DNA of 64,000 nucleotides from Tilletia caries (Eukaryota > Basidiomycota > Exobasidiomycetes > Tilletiales > Tilletiaceae): the NCBI GenBank assembly GCA_032718865.1, contig JALUTQ010000026.1, forward strand, positions 372,001 to 436,000. Direction: 5' to 3'. The position numbers and the translations under genes are program-made. Positions 32,401 to 45,017 of the stretch are shown here, one piece after another. How positions within the stretch are numbered: position 1 is the stretch's first letter; every line of letters starts with the position of its first letter. The notes beneath the pieces are model-generated. The model made no database searches. It worked only from the letters and a program-made list of their open reading frames with translations, and was not told the origin of the DNA.

Positions 32401-35257
32401 CAGATCATCGTCATCATACCCTTCACCATCATCCCCTTCGTCCGGGACCAAGATATGACTGCCATCAGCGCGACTCTTCACCGTTATCTTCTTCAAGATG
32501 CGCTTGCGCTGCACAAGCTTCTTCGTCATCGTCTTGAGCACGACCTGCATCCTCGCTTTAGACTGGTCCGGATGTTCCAGCGAGTCTCGTAATGCGACGA
32601 TCCCCACAGCTGTCGCGGGCGCCCCGTTCGGCGAGGTGGGTATGACCCCGCTCTCACCATCGCCGAGCACAAGCTCGCGCTCAACTTCGTCCTCCGAGCA
32701 CGACGCCGCTTTCGCAACGGGCCCCAACCCCTCGACCGAGCTCAGACGCTGCAGCGCCCCGATAAATTGATCAGGCTTCAACTGCTGTCGCTTCCGTTCG
32801 CGCGCCGCCTGCGACGACGTCGATATCTCGCACCACGTGTCTTCCTCCATCCGCGTCTGCTCCACCCGATCCTCAAAGATCGACTCCGTGTCGACTGCGG
32901 ACCGGGTGTTCGTCACATCCCGCTCCGTCCGCTTCTCACCAGCCTTGAGCGGCTGGAAGACGGAAGGTATCCAGTTGTTCAGAGACGTTTTCCGCGGTGA
33001 AGTTGCACCAGTCGGGTTGAACGGCTGTTGTCTCGCGGTCTTTGAGCTCGTCGACTCAGACATTCCGCCATCTTTGGAGGAGCTCCCGGCCGTCTTCTGT
33101 CGACCAAAGTTCAGCGCCCATTTGCCGTTCGAACCCTGAGATGTCTGTTTGCCGGAGGACGTCATCCCCAACTTGTCCAACTCCTTCTCCTCAGTCGGCG
33201 TCCGAGCCTCCACCGTGGTCGTCGTCTCCGTCGTCTCCACGATTTCAGTGATCATCTCAAAAACGACTTCGCCCTCCTTCTCGCCCGCCGTTTTGCGCAT
33301 CGTCCGTCGCACCTCGCGTCGACCGCGCGGCTCCGTCTCCTGCGAAATAATCACACCGTGCTCGAGCTCCCGATCTCCATAGGTCTTGAGCACCATGCGC
33401 ATCTCTTCGGTGAGCTCGGTTGGGCGGACACGCTTTGCAGAGACGACGGCGCGTGAACGATCTCGAGTTCCCTTGGGACCCTTTCGCATGGAAGCCTTGT
33501 CGCTGGAGGAGTCTGCACTGGCCATGAACGTATCGTCCCCATCCTCCTCATCATCGCCCTCTCCAACGTAGAAGTCCAAGTCCGCCATGATGTCGTCTTC
33601 CGTCGAGGTTTCGGCGGCATGACCATCAAGTGTAGAGGGGTCGAAGTCGGTGATGCAGGATTGTTCGCCTGACAGCGGCCGAGCGAGACTGGACCGAGAA
33701 GACAGGTAGCTAGTCGGACGCGGTCTGCGCTGGGGATGTGCAAGAACCGTCGTGGAGGAGTCCCCAGACGTCGAAAGTGGCCCTCCGTGTCGGCCGGGCG
33801 CCAATAGCGAGAAGACGTGATGTGGCCCGCCAGTCGCCGACCCAACCATCAGACTGGTCTTCCGAGCAGGAACAAAGTTGCCCGGCCCCAGGAACTTGGC
33901 TCGCCACGAGTTCGTCTCCGCCTCGCCGAGCACGGTGCAATCGTAGATGACTTTAAGATTCTGCTGCTTGAAACTCCGTCGGTACGTCATGTTCTGGAGC
34001 ACAGCAAAGGCAGTGATGGCCTTCGTGAGATAGGCAATCGTCTTGACAGTTCCCGTCAGACCAGTAGACGCCGTGATGGGGTCGTCGGTAATTTCGCGTC
34101 GCGCAAGAGTGATAAAACTGGACAGAGCGCGGGATGTCTCGTTGGAGCCGAAGATCTGATCGAGCATGTGTACCGACTCGTCGGCGGCGCCGATGCCGAT
34201 CTTGATGCCCGTTGTGGCCAGGTAAAAGCCGCTCATGACGAAAAGTTCGGCCAAGGTAAAGGTGTGATGGATGAGGTAGATCCCGAGACTAGTATATCTG
34301 TCCAAGACGGTCAAAAAGGCGTGGCTGTTGTGAAAAAAGAAGATCATGGGTCAGTAAGAAGGAACCGCAGTTCCACTATTCCATGGCAGAGAGGGAAACC
34401 TACTTTGCAGGTCCGCTAGTTTTAGATAAAGCTTTCATCGCATCCTGATCGTTTCCGTTCCGGGTGCTACTTTGAGCACCTTCCAGCAACGCATTGGGCA
34501 GCATGTTACCCGCCATAGACGACACGTTTCGTGCACTGGCGACAGCAGAGATGAGAGCTCGTCGCGTAATTCCCAAACCTGCCCCCGTGGAGAAGCGAGC
34601 GGCCTCGATCAAGACTTCTATGAAGAAGGCAGAGCATTTGAGGGAGATCCGGGCCAGCAAGGATATGTTGGAGATGAGGTCGGCGATTCCTTGCGGGAGC
34701 AGAGCTGGTGGAATAGGTGAAGGGGAGCTCGTCAGAAGGCATAAATCGTTTGTTAAGGGCACAGATAGCCATAGCCAAAACTCACTAGATCCCAACGCAT
34801 ATTGAACCACAGCCGATCCTGCCGCCGAGCCCGCCGACGCAGCCACTCTGGACATTGCGCTCTGCGTAGCCGCGCCCGCAGAAGGGTTCGCAAAGACGCG
34901 CTTCAGCTGTGCATCGAGCTCATCCAGCCGTTTCTGCTCCTCCCGCTTCAGCCTGACGAGAACGTCCTGAGAAGGAGGAGTAGCAGCCGCCAATGATGAT
35001 GACGACGGCGGTACTTCGCCCTGTACGATAAATTGGCCTCGTAGCGCTGTAGTGGCGGGGGTATAGGCGCCCGGATCGGGTGAGCCGGGGATGGGAGAGG
35101 TGGGTGTGCTGGCGCCGCTGTTCCTGCTGCTGCTGTTGTTGGTGCTGGACGGCGAGGAGCGGTAGTGTTGAGGCATATTGCCGTAGAAGACGAGGGGTCC
35201 GTTTGTGGTATTCGGGGCGGCCGCTGCCGAGGCTGGTGTCGGGGGCGCGCGAGACAT
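29407..35257 (-). CDS. sn-1-specific diacylglycerol lipase-like protein (class 3 lipase), 7 exons
   Basis: complement(29407..29477, 29588..29788, 29885..30946, 31014..31085, 31176..34324, 34404..34704, 34786..35257) gives about 1775 aa. The N-terminal third has hydrophobic helices (ISNISLLARISLKCSAFFIEVL; YLIHHTFTLAELFVMSGFYLA) that probably embed it in a membrane. A long disordered Ser/Thr/Glu/Arg-rich region (about residues 400-1270) follows. The lipase fold has FTCRGT, the nucleophile elbow VVLAGHSLGGG (Ser near 1420), an Asp candidate in HGYDMVPFLS (near 1515) and the His candidate in MMRDHIPTNYE (near 1750), after ENRFSELVWS. This matches fungal and animal DAGL-type lipases, which cut diacylglycerol to monoacylglycerol. 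Human DAGL-alpha is 1042 aa, so this one is unusually long. All introns are GT-AG with continuous phase. Confidence 0.88.
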
Positions 35258-36637
35258 CGTTCACAAAGAAGAGGAAAGGGGAGAAGGGCGCGAGAGCTTT
35301 CCGGGGGGGCGCGCGGAGAGTTGATCAGTCCAGTCCGAGGGATTATAAATGTGCTCGTGAGGTCGGTCAGAGCGGCGGGCGGGACTCCTGATGAGGAAGA
35401 AGGTCTGTGTCAGGGACGCTTGGAAGGCCCCGGCTTTTGAGCACAGGTTGGGGTAAGAGACGTCTGGGGGAGAGCTTGAGCTTCGCTGCTGTCCGGGGAA
35501 GAGGGGAGACGGAGCCGCGCGTATACGAGGGATCGCTGCTTGTTGCGCTCCTGTTCCTCTCGCTGTGGCCTTCGTTGCGGCCGTGTTGCGGCCGAGCTGT
35601 TTGCTGTGGCACTCACTGCTTCGCTGCCTTTTTCCTTATCCGCAGTTCGGCGCGCTTCAGCTTGGTAACCACGCGCGATTGCCTCCTGTGTCGTCGTGAC
35701 TCGTGAGCCGTCTGACTGGGCGAAGGCGAGGACCACAGGGGAAGCAACGCCTCTTGCTCTTTTGACCTGATGCTGGTTCGAGTGTCGTCAACCAGCCGCA
35801 CGGGCGCAACGCGACCAAACCGATCGGCTCCTTCGACAAGGGGGGCCCTCTCACAGACACAGAGCACTGCCGAGCGAAGGGCTGTGGAAGCGGTGTATGC
35901 TCGTATCAACGACGCGATGGCTGTGAGATGGCAAGAAGAAGTTCTCACAGCATCACATCCGACACCAACACCTCCTGAAACTCTGATTTTCTTCGGGAAC
36001 CCGCGTCGTTTCGAACCGCGGGCGCGCCATCACCACGACGCGATCCACGGATCACGATCCAAGCTTCCAGCACAAGATCCCCCGCCTCAAGCTCAGCGTC
36101 ATCGCTCGCTGGCCAGTCCGGCTGCATGATGCTGTCCCTCGAGCCTTCCTCCTGTGCCGACCTTCAATCGGAACCGACGAACGCGTCAAGAAGATGGCGC
36201 CCCGGGTCGGTCAACTTTTATGCTTTCCACCTCCCGAAATGAGCTTCGGCCCGAACCGAATGGATGAGCTCCCCAACGAGGGTTCCGAAAGTCGGGGTGC
36301 GTAAAACGTCGTGAGATTGCAGGCAGAAAGAATCATGCGGTGTTGTATAGATAGAGCGAGCGAGAAATGAGGCAGAGGAAGCGGAAGAGAGAGGGAGAAA
36401 AAGGAAGGACAAAAGGCGCGATCCCTGTATGTGGATAAGGAAACCTCGAATCCCTGCTGTTGTGTATCCGAATGTGCCGCCGGTTTGATGGGCAAGTAAT
36501 TTTCCGCCCGTCTATAGCTCTATGCTGTCTGCGAACAAAGGGAAGAGTCCTGAGGGAAGGTTGGGCCTTCTATGATCCGCAGGCGTAGGAAGTCGAAATC
36601 AAAGTCGATCCGGGTGCAGCTGAGATACGCCCGCAAA
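35258..36637. other. Intergenic, lipase promoter; no supported gene
   Basis: 1.4 kb between the lipase start and the carrier stop. Frames of 90-119 codons exist but none is recognisable. An AT-rich ATTATAAAT lies at about 35341-35349, some 85 bp upstream of the lipase start. Confidence 0.5.
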
Positions 36638-38359
36638 TCACGCCCGACTGGCGCTGTCGCGTGCCGGAATCTTGCCCTCCTGTTGGTCACGTTGCCAGTC
36701 GACCATCATCCGCAATCTCTCCAGCGTCACAAACGTGATCACCGTCTGTAGAATGCCAAAAGAGTTCAGCCTTTGCCCAGAGAGCAAGGAAAACAGAGGG
36801 CGCTTGGGGTCCTCAAGAAACTCACATTGGGACTGAGTCGAATCCATGCGGGGATGAAGCCGCGGAAGAGGAAGGCCGGACCTTCGTTCTGCAGGGCAAG
36901 TCGGAGCGCCGCCAGACCACCTGGTGACGAGGATGACCCGCTCATGACGCGCGCCTTGATCACACTAAATCATGGTTCCGATGCACAGCAAAGTCAGCCC
37001 GCCGAACACACCAAAGGACAACAAGGCTCTGTTTCTGCGTAAAGGAACTCACTCTGCCGGCGAACACACCGTCGTCGCCACTGTGCCCGCACAGAACGAC
37101 GCCGTGAAATGAAGCATGATGCCATCCCTGAAGAAGCCAGAGCTGATGAGGGCGTCCTTGAAGACGTCGTACGTCGCCAGCTGACTCGCGTTCATCAGCA
37201 CGGCCCGGACCGTGTTGGGCAAAAGACCGCGCGCGTACGAGGATAGGCCTTCTTCCCTGGCCATTCGGACTAGGCCGACGACGGCGTTGGCGTAGTTGTA
37301 CCGCTGTTTTTCACGTGCGGAAGGGTTCAATGCCACAAAGGAGACGAGGAGGGCGGAGTCGCTGTGGACGTTGAACATACCTTATCTGGTGGTCTATTCG
37401 CATCCGAAGTCATTCGTACCAGAAGAATGTCTGTGCGCCGAATCCCAGAAGGAAGCGAGAAAATCAGCACAAAACTTTGTCCAACGCGTTCGACGCGTTT
37501 CCCACTTCATCTTTCCAACATCTTCGCTCCCTTCTGGAAACCAAAGGAGAAAGAAAATACTGACCAGCAGGGTTACCCGCGATCCCACCCGCCGCGCCCG
37601 CCAAACTGGCACACAACAAACTCTTCCCAATCCCCATCCTCTTCGTCCCCTCCCTCTCCTCCTCGCTCGCCAACCGCGCCTTAAGGGTGTCGTATGCGCC
37701 AAACCGGACGAGCGAGTAGCTGAACTGTCGCGCGAGGGAGGCGGAGAGACCTGTGTAGAGCGCCAGCGGTTGGAAGGCCGCGGAAGGGTGGGAGGTGGGC
37801 GGTTTGATTACGGAGAGGAGGGTTTGGGTTGTGGAGAGGGCTGAGGTGCCTTTTGCGGGTTGTACGCATGTTTGCATTCGGTTCTGGCAAGCGCGAGGGG
37901 GAGACATATCAGTACAAAAGGCAGCCAAACACGCACGATTCAATCGCTTCAACACGCTTTGAATGATGGAAATCAGAAGCTCACCTTGGCCAGATCGAGG
38001 GGATGGGTACAACATGCCGAGACCGAAGCTGCGATGCCGCCAAGAGCAAAAGGGTACGGTCTCTTCTTGGAGTTGCCCTTTTGTGCTGGCGCTAATCTTG
38101 AGCTGTTGGTACCGCTGGAGGATGAGGCGGCGACAGCGATGGCCGTGGTGGCTGCGATGGCCGCGGCTGTTGTGCCTGAGCTTGTCCCGGCGATGTTCAT
38201 GCTGATAGGAGGTAACGACGACGCGCTGGTGCTGGCGGTGCTATCGTCGGTATTACTTCCGCTGAGGGTGATGGGAGGGGCGGCCGGGTAGAGGGTTGGG
38301 GGTGGGATCATCACAGGTTGAGCTGTTGATGATGCAGATGGGGATAAGGTTGTCGGCAT
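36638..38359 (-). CDS. Mitochondrial carrier, dicarboxylate (DIC) type, 5 exons
   Basis: complement(36638..36745, 36826..36964, 37053..37380, 37565..37883, 37985..38359) gives about 422 aa. It has three mitochondrial-carrier repeats. Repeat 1 starts YPFALGGIAASVSACCTHPLDLAK, with the PxD motif and NRMQT. Repeat 2 has KSLLCASLAGAAGGIAGNPA and the substrate-contact region MNASQLATYDVFKDALI. Repeat 3 has MLHFTASFCAGTVATTVCSPADVIKARVM. Resemblance is best to dicarboxylate carriers, which exchange malate or succinate for phosphate across the inner membrane. About 95 N-terminal low-complexity residues (Ser/Thr/Ala-rich) precede repeat 1. At the exon 2-3 junction the modelled protein reads NPAGMFNVHSDS, where the family has NPADxxNVRM. 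An upstream acceptor (ATAAG) would give Asp but shift the frame. That junction is uncertain. Confidence 0.82.
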
Positions 38360-39257
38360 GGTCTTCTTTTCCCTTTCTTCAGCGTCTCGCTGGGTCCGTC
38401 CTAGGCAGGTCTATATATATGGATACGCTTCCTTCCGCTCCTGCTTCCACTGCTGGGTGTCGAGTTTGTCGTCGTCGATCTCACCGCGCGCCCACGAAGC
38501 ACGACAGCAGAGAGAGCGGGGAAGGAAGGGCAGGAAGAAAGGGAAGCAAAAAAAAAGTTCATTGCGGCAACGAAGAACGCCGCCGGCACATTCGGCATCA
38601 GATTGCTCATCGCAGCCCACCACCACACAAGCGTTCGCCCATTGCCAATCCGCACCGCATCAGCCGCGAACACGACTCACGAGCGTCGTTTGTCCCATGT
38701 CCCAGCCGCCCATGCCAGACCGCGAGTCGACAGCGCGAAGGAAGTGGGTCGCAAGAAGGAAATGGAAGCACGTGACGTCGCGATCTGGACAGCGCGTCCC
38801 GATGGCAGATGTCGTCACCGATTTTGGCCGCTTCGAGCTCGTCTCTTCTTCCCGCCCTTTCTCTCTCCGCTCGATGCAGCTGGGGAGTGGGGGGGTGGGA
38901 CGATCCCGTCTCCTTTGCCCGTTTTTGCGCCTCATGTGCAGGCGTGCAGCTCGGAAGCGGGACCGAAGAGTTTGGACTGGTCACTGGATAGAGCTCGAGA
39001 GGCACTGCAGCAGCGGAAGAGAGAGTGCACAGGTCGGACGACCTGGGGTACCAATGATCGTCGTCATTTCCACAATCCACATTCATTCCACCGCTTCCAT
39101 CCCCATCCGGGCCTCGTCACCTTCTCTTTGCTCTCGCTATATAAAGACCAACCAACCTTCTCACATCCACCTTCTCGCCCACCAGTCACCACAGTTTCCC
39201 CACTCATATTCATTCCTTCCCAGCCAGCTCACTTGCTTCAACTACAACACATACATC
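38360..39257. promoter_or_regulatory. Divergent promoter between carrier and hydrophilic-protein genes
   Basis: Nearly 900 bp with no supported gene. TATATATA at about 38412-38419 lies some 55 bp upstream of the carrier start. TATATAAA at 39139-39146 lies about 115 bp upstream of the plus-strand gene. Confidence 0.55.
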
Positions 39258-39720
39258 ATGTCATCCAACACCGACCACCAGGAGGACAGCAAGGCTATCC
39301 GCCACGAGGAGGGTGAGCATCAGCTATCTCCCTTTGTCATAACGCGTCCATCCCCGTTCCCTGTGTACTCATCACATCACTTCGTCTCTTTCCCCACGCA
39401 GGCAAGGAGAACTCCCACCAGGCTCTCGACTCCAAGGACGAGAAGTCCATCGCCAACAAGCTCGAGGCAGCCGCCAAGGCCGAGAAGGAGGCCGCCGCCG
39501 CCGAAAAGGCAAAGAAGGAGGAGGGCTATGTCTTCGAGGCTGAGAAGCACGGAAACGAGCCTTCGCGCGGCGCCAAGATCGACGCCCAAATTGAGGCTGA
39601 TGAAAAAGCCGAGCTTGAGTGAGTGCTGTGACCTGGGAGTCGAGACGCATGAACGAAACACGCTAGGTTACTGATCCGTCGTCCTTCTTCTCCTTCTTCA
39701 GGCGCAAGGGCAAGGCTTGA
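39258..39720 (+). CDS. Small hydrophilic, probably disordered protein, 3 exons
   Basis: Exons 39258..39312, 39402..39618 and 39702..39720 give 96 aa. It has no Cys and almost no aromatic residues. It is rich in Lys, Glu, Ala, with KLEAAAKAEKEAAAAEKAKKEE predicted helical or coiled, and ends EPSRGAKIDAQIEADEKAELERKGKA. The composition fits hydrophilins and LEA-like stress proteins, and a GAKID segment near the end recurs in small fungal proteins I have seen. Exact function is unknown. A clear TATA box and pyrimidine-rich leader suggest strong expression. Confidence 0.7.
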
Positions 39721-40160
39721 AGGATCATAACCCTGTCATCGCTGCGAACCTCTATACCAAATGAAAGTCGTCATTCGCATGTTTGCTTCCACATCGTCTC
39801 TCTTGGGATTGGCCCAGTGCATTCATCCGGTCTGGAGGCTGAATCGAAGGATATGAGAGAGGGTAACGTGTGTACCAGGGCGGAAGATCATGGCTTGATG
39901 CTCCCTTCTGGACATGTCTTGCTCCCAAGTTTCCAACGCGTTCAATCCTGGATGGGAGAGCTGAGAGACAGTCAGTGCTCGAGCGCGGTATTTCTGCGGT
40001 TCTGAGCCGATTACGTAACAGCACTGCACTTGCGAACTTTTTATCGCCGCTCGCTGCTGCCTGCTTCAGGTCAAGGTTCGACGATCGTTGCCGAGGTCGA
40101 AGAGGACAGCATCAAGCCAGGTCAGCATCGCCAGAGTAGGGAGACGCGGTCGTGTGGACG
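39721..40160. other. Intergenic, upstream of the Zn2Cys6 gene
   Basis: About 440 bp of non-coding sequence. No clear motif identified. Confidence 0.5.
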
Positions 40161-43100
40161 ATGGACTTCAACTCGCGTTCCTCGTCAACGTCGTCGTCGA
40201 TTCCGACGGTGTCCGGTTACGGCGCGATGACCGGCAGCAACATGGTCCCACCACCACCTTTCCAACCGGATGCCGAAGCACGCCCACCAGCTGGCCCATC
40301 CATGCCATCGTACATCATGCCACCGGACCATTTCCTCCCGCCAGCAGGTGCCTCCGCTGCCCCACCTCTCCACCATTCAGCTTCAGCAGGGAGTGGGACC
40401 ATGGCTGAATCAAGCAACAGTGACCGCAAACCCAAACGCGTCCAGAACGTGAGCTGCGACGCCTGCCGGACCCGCAAAGTCAAGTGCGACCGAGCGCCGA
40501 GAATCATGGAATGGCGCGTGGCCAACCCACATCTGCCCCAAGCGCACGACCTCACCTACCGCCCGGGAACGGACATCGTCTGGTGCTCCCTCTGCAGCGA
40601 CCACGGCATCAAGTGCACCCTCACGATCAAGCCTCCTAAGCGAAGACTTGGGAGGCGGATTGCTGCGCTCAAAGCGAATCAAGGAGGCGGTCCGGAGGGA
40701 GGTGACGGGGATGGGGGAGACGATGGCGAGGATCGGTCCAGTGGGAGTGAGCAGGAGATGCTGCCACGGCCCATAACTGGAGCTTCTGCGGGTTATCCGC
40801 TCGGGGGGCCCGGCGGCGGCGGCGGCGGCGGCGGCGGCGACGGCGGCGCTAGTAGTTCAAATCGGCCAGGAAAGCGGAGGAGGATATCCACTCAAGATTC
40901 TTTTGACCATCTGACGCCGGACCCCTCGCTGGGCGGACCATCCAACTATGCCTCAGGCCCTCCTCTCGGTACTCGGCCCATCGAAGATGTCGATGCCGAC
41001 CCATTCCCCGTGCTAGGCCCCCATTCGCGCTCTCCACCTCCGGCGTCCCTCACAGCCGAACAGAGACAGCAGCGAGACCGCGCCTCTCTCCTCCCGCCTC
41101 AGCTGGGGCTCTTCGGCGTGCCGCGCTTGACGAAGGCGATCCTTGATGCTTCTTTCATGGGGTACTTCAGCGGGCCATGTGTATGTCCCAGCATTGTCCG
41201 GTACGAGGAGATCTTGCCTCGCTATCGAGCCTACTTTCAAAAGCAGTGGGCCTACGTAGCGCCTCATCCGCAAGGGAACCAGCATGCATATAATCAGCAA
41301 CAGCAACCATCGCCATTCCAGCCGTATTCGGACCCTTTCGGCATTGCTGCGGGGCTTGGTGCACCGAGCATGTTTGACGACGGCATGATGGGCGACAACC
41401 TTCCGCGCGCTCCACCTATGGAGGAGAGCTTGCAAGATCGCATTCCCTTCAACGGGAACGACATCATCCCGTTACCCCCCGTCCTCATCATCGCCCTCGC
41501 CCTGGCCGGAGTCGGACAGCTGGATCAAGAAGTCTACCCTTTCAAGCTCCATGTCCAGCGTGATCTGGGACGCTGTTGGAAGGAGACCGCCTACGAATAC
41601 GTCCACACCGTCAATCTGGGTCTGGATTTCCTCGAGAATGGGAAGGAGCCGCGGGTGGATCGTCATGAGGCGCAGGATCTGCTCGATGCGATGCTCATCG
41701 TCAATTCGCAAGATTACGAGTTCATGGCGACCGAGCACGAACGCACCCTGCGGGCGGTCCGGCATGAGGTGTGGACGTTGCCTGATAACGTCCAGCCGCG
41801 GAATGAGTTTACCAAGCATCAACGCGCATTGCTTTTCCACACGCGGAGTACCACGCTCGAAGGCGCGATTCGGCTTGCCTATTTTTTGGGGATCAACCGG
41901 AACCCCTTTCCCGACTTTACCGATCTCAACAGTTCGGCGAATCTGCCGTCGCATACGTCCAGTCTGGTCACTCGCATCAGACGGACGAGGGAATGGTGGA
42001 ATATTTTCGCTAGTGACGCGTTCGAGTCCCTTACGCGACGGGCTCCGCTGCACATTGGAGATTACGATTTCGATGTACCGTTGCCCTCCTTCCGAGCTGG
42101 GTCGGGACCTAATGCCGAACCCATAGTAGTGTCTGGGCCACCCCGACCGAGATCTGCCGCTTCCCATAATACTAGTAAGTTTCGACTTGCTTATTCCCGT
42201 CGAACATTTTGCTGAGAAGGCATTCGCCCAATGACATCCTTCACCCTGGTCTATGGTCAAAGATTCTACTGCAGGCTCAACGCCGGGCGCAAACAAGCCT
42301 CCAAGTAACATGCTGCCGACGTCCTTCGACGTGAACTGGACGAACAGCCTCTTCAGCCTCGTCTTCCTCGCCCGCGGCATGTCCCGCCGATTCGTCTCGG
42401 TCCGAGCTCAGGGACAGGGCGTGAATGTGCTCGATGCGCTGAATTCGATTGAAGTGCTCGAGCGCTTCTATCGCGGTGTGCCTGGTGAGATCCGATGGGA
42501 GTATCAGGATGCGAGGTTGTTGAAGATTCTGGCGGAACTCTACCCGTCTGAGTCAGCGGGTGGGCGGCAGGACTCTGGGTTGAGTTCAGCAGCGGGAAAT
42601 GGTGGCTCTAACCCTGTGCGGCGGAGACGTGTGCCGAACTCGGTGCGGGCGACGAATAAGGCATTCCGAGATGGGATCCAATCCTTGACCATCGAGTGTC
42701 TGCTGGCGAACGTGGTCATGTGCATCTGTGCGGCAGTCAAAGACTATGGCTTCCGGGATCCTATGCGGAGCGACAACGCCGAGCCCCTCGCGGTCGTCGA
42801 GGCCATGTTATCCGGCCAGCTGCGGGAGAACCCCTTCTTCCGGATGGACCTGGATTCCAAGTTTTCGGAGCCCCGTTTCCTCCAGGCACTCAAGGACGAC
42901 GTGGCGGCGGAGAGCAAGACGAACCGGACGTTCGAGACGAAACAGGCTCCCTCGCTCCTCGTCCACCATCGCTCGATGGAGGACGTCACGGTGGCGAGGC
43001 TGTACACGCTCTCGCTCCGCTTCTTCTTCCGACTGGCCAAGATCTTCCGCGAGGCTGCGCAGCATGATTTCTTGAGTCCGAGGTATAATACGTTTGGGGC

Positions 43101-43253
43101 GATTGCGGCGGTGTTTGCGCTGTGGGGGATCAAGCATGTGAATGATCTGGTGAAGGCTACGACGGTTGATGGGTCTGCTTCGTCTTCTCGTACTTCGAGT
43201 GCCATGCCTACGCCCACTGCTGGACTGAATGCAGGTGGCCGGCAGCATCAGCC

Positions 43254-43289
<36 letters not shown>

Positions 43290-44397
43290 GCAGCAGCAGC
43301 AGCAGCAACAACAACAGCACTTGCCGAAGCGTCCGGGACTTCGGGAGTATCCCAACGTGTGCAAGACAGCCGCGGCAGACACAGGCACGGACGTCGAGGA
43401 TGCCAAGCAAGCCGTGCGCGATCTGATCGACGCCTTCGCGACAACGATCACGTCGGACACGCGGGTCGAAGGTCTCGTGAAGGCGTTGCGGAGTCAGACG
43501 CAGCCGTGGGATGAGGCGGAGGTGAGGGAGTTGTGGGAGCGGCAGCAGAGTCGGTATGCGGAGTCGGCTCGGGGTGCGGGTGCGGATGGGTTTGGGCCTG
43601 GACCTGGGTCTAGGTCTGGGAATAATCTTCCTCCGTCTGCTTATCTGAGGACCGACTCGTCTTCGTCGGAGTGGTACAAGCTCGCTGCGGCGGCGGCGGC
43701 TGCTGCTGCGGCGAATGCTTCTCCTGCCGCTGGCCCGGCGGTGTCACAGCAGCAGCAACAACAGCCGGGGCTTGCACCCTCAACCGAGGTCCGTCCGTCC
43801 GGCTATGTCTCGCTCGGTCTCGACCCCTTCGCGGATCTGAGCCAGTACGGCGGCCACCATGGCGGAGCGGACGCGAATCGCGGTGGGCCGACTGGCCCCG
43901 GGTCAGGAGCTGCTGGTGGGTCATCGACGAGTATGGGCATGGGTTCTGTTGGGTCGCAGTTGCCTCCGATTGGACATCTGTCGGCGGAACATGCTGGGGT
44001 GGGGCGGCATGCCTCTTCGACGTACGACTTTGACCGGGCGGTGCGGGAGATGCTTGCTGCGGCGGCTATGCCGCCCCCGCCGTCGCAGTTCCCAAATCAG
44101 TCTCCACATCCGGGAGGCGGAAGTGGAGGTGGGGTGATGTCGATGGAGGCTTTTCCTGGTGGGACGTCCTCGACGAGCACATCATATCATACAGGTCAGA
44201 ATAGTGGGAATGGCCAGGGCAATGATTTCGTGCAAGGCATGCCGGGCGTCAGCTTCGGTCCGAACCAAGGTCCAGCAGGCCAGGCGCCGAACCTGCTTTC
44301 ACCGAGCTATCTTGCGCTGTCGACTTTGCCGCCATTGACCTCGGAGGATCAATCGTCGATGGACTGGCTGGCAAGGCTGGCGCAGGGGTACCAGTAG
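40161..44397 (+). CDS. Zn2Cys6 fungal transcription factor, 2 exons
   Basis: Exons 40161..42174 and 42275..44397 give 1378 aa. The zinc cluster at about 98-155 is CDACRTRKVKC, then about 31 residues, then CSLCSDHGIKC. All six Cys are present, but the loop between the halves is much longer than the usual 5-12. A basic linker (KPPKRRLGRR) follows. The middle third (VCPSIVRYEEILPRYRAYF; RTTRE-like LVTRIRRTREWWNIFASDAF) resembles the fungal transcription-factor regulatory domain with its RRxWW element. A poly-Gly run lies near 220, a 21-residue poly-Gln near 1000, and an Ala/Gln/Ser-rich tail follows. It is expected to bind CGG-type sites and regulate transcription in the nucleus; targets are unknown. 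The Met at 40161 is the first ATG of the frame. Confidence 0.88.
43255..43317 (+). repeat. CAA/CAG trinucleotide repeat coding 21 Gln
   Basis: An uninterrupted run of 21 Gln codons, CAA-rich at both ends and CAG in the middle, lies inside the Zn2Cys6 gene. Such tracts are prone to length change. Confidence 0.95.
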
Positions 44398-45017
44398 TAA
44401 ACAAATACACAATGCAATTGGAATGGCAGGATGATCATGTTGTGTACCATATTTGCAACGGATCGGTGATGTTGGAGGGTACCTGGGTTTTTGGGCTCAC
44501 GGTGTCGACGAGGGTCAAGTTGGGAGGTCCTTTCGCAGCTCACGACAACCATGACGTCCAGACTTCACATACAACACGAGCCCAAAATGACGCCCCTGTG
44601 CTCTACACATTTTTCTGCACCTACAGAGCTATTCAGGGACCTCGTTGCGTGAGTATCGGCGGAGATCGACGAAAGGCTTCCTAAGGTGTGTCACCATACG
44701 GGATGTCTATTACAGTCTGGTACTATTTCGGTACTATTTGTGGCAAGGAACCTTTATATCACTCAGTTTTCGAGCTGGAGAGCTTAAAGATGGCTTGGGA
44801 GATGCTACAAAAATAGGAGAGGCGACTTCTGCGCTGTTCTGGGCAGCTGTGTTGTGTGCGATGGGCTCGAAGTGCTGTCAAGGGTCGGGGTGCAAGTCGA
44901 GGAAGGATGAGGAAAGGCTGCCCGATGCGAAAGCTGGAAATTTTCCTGTTCACCTCATGCCTCATACCCAACCGCCGCAACCATCTTCGAGTCAAGCCCA
45001 GAGTGCAGCAAGGAAAG
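44398..45017. other. Intergenic, SLX9 promoter
   Basis: About 620 bp without a supported gene. Open frames here run into SLX9 intron 1 and lack family features. Confidence 0.5.

Noticed and set aside
41472..42380. 302-codon minus-strand frame
   Set aside because: Shadow of the Zn2Cys6 gene.
43208..43460. Leu/Val/Cys-run proteins in other frames of the CAA/CAG repeat
   Set aside because: Artefacts of the trinucleotide repeat read in other frames.
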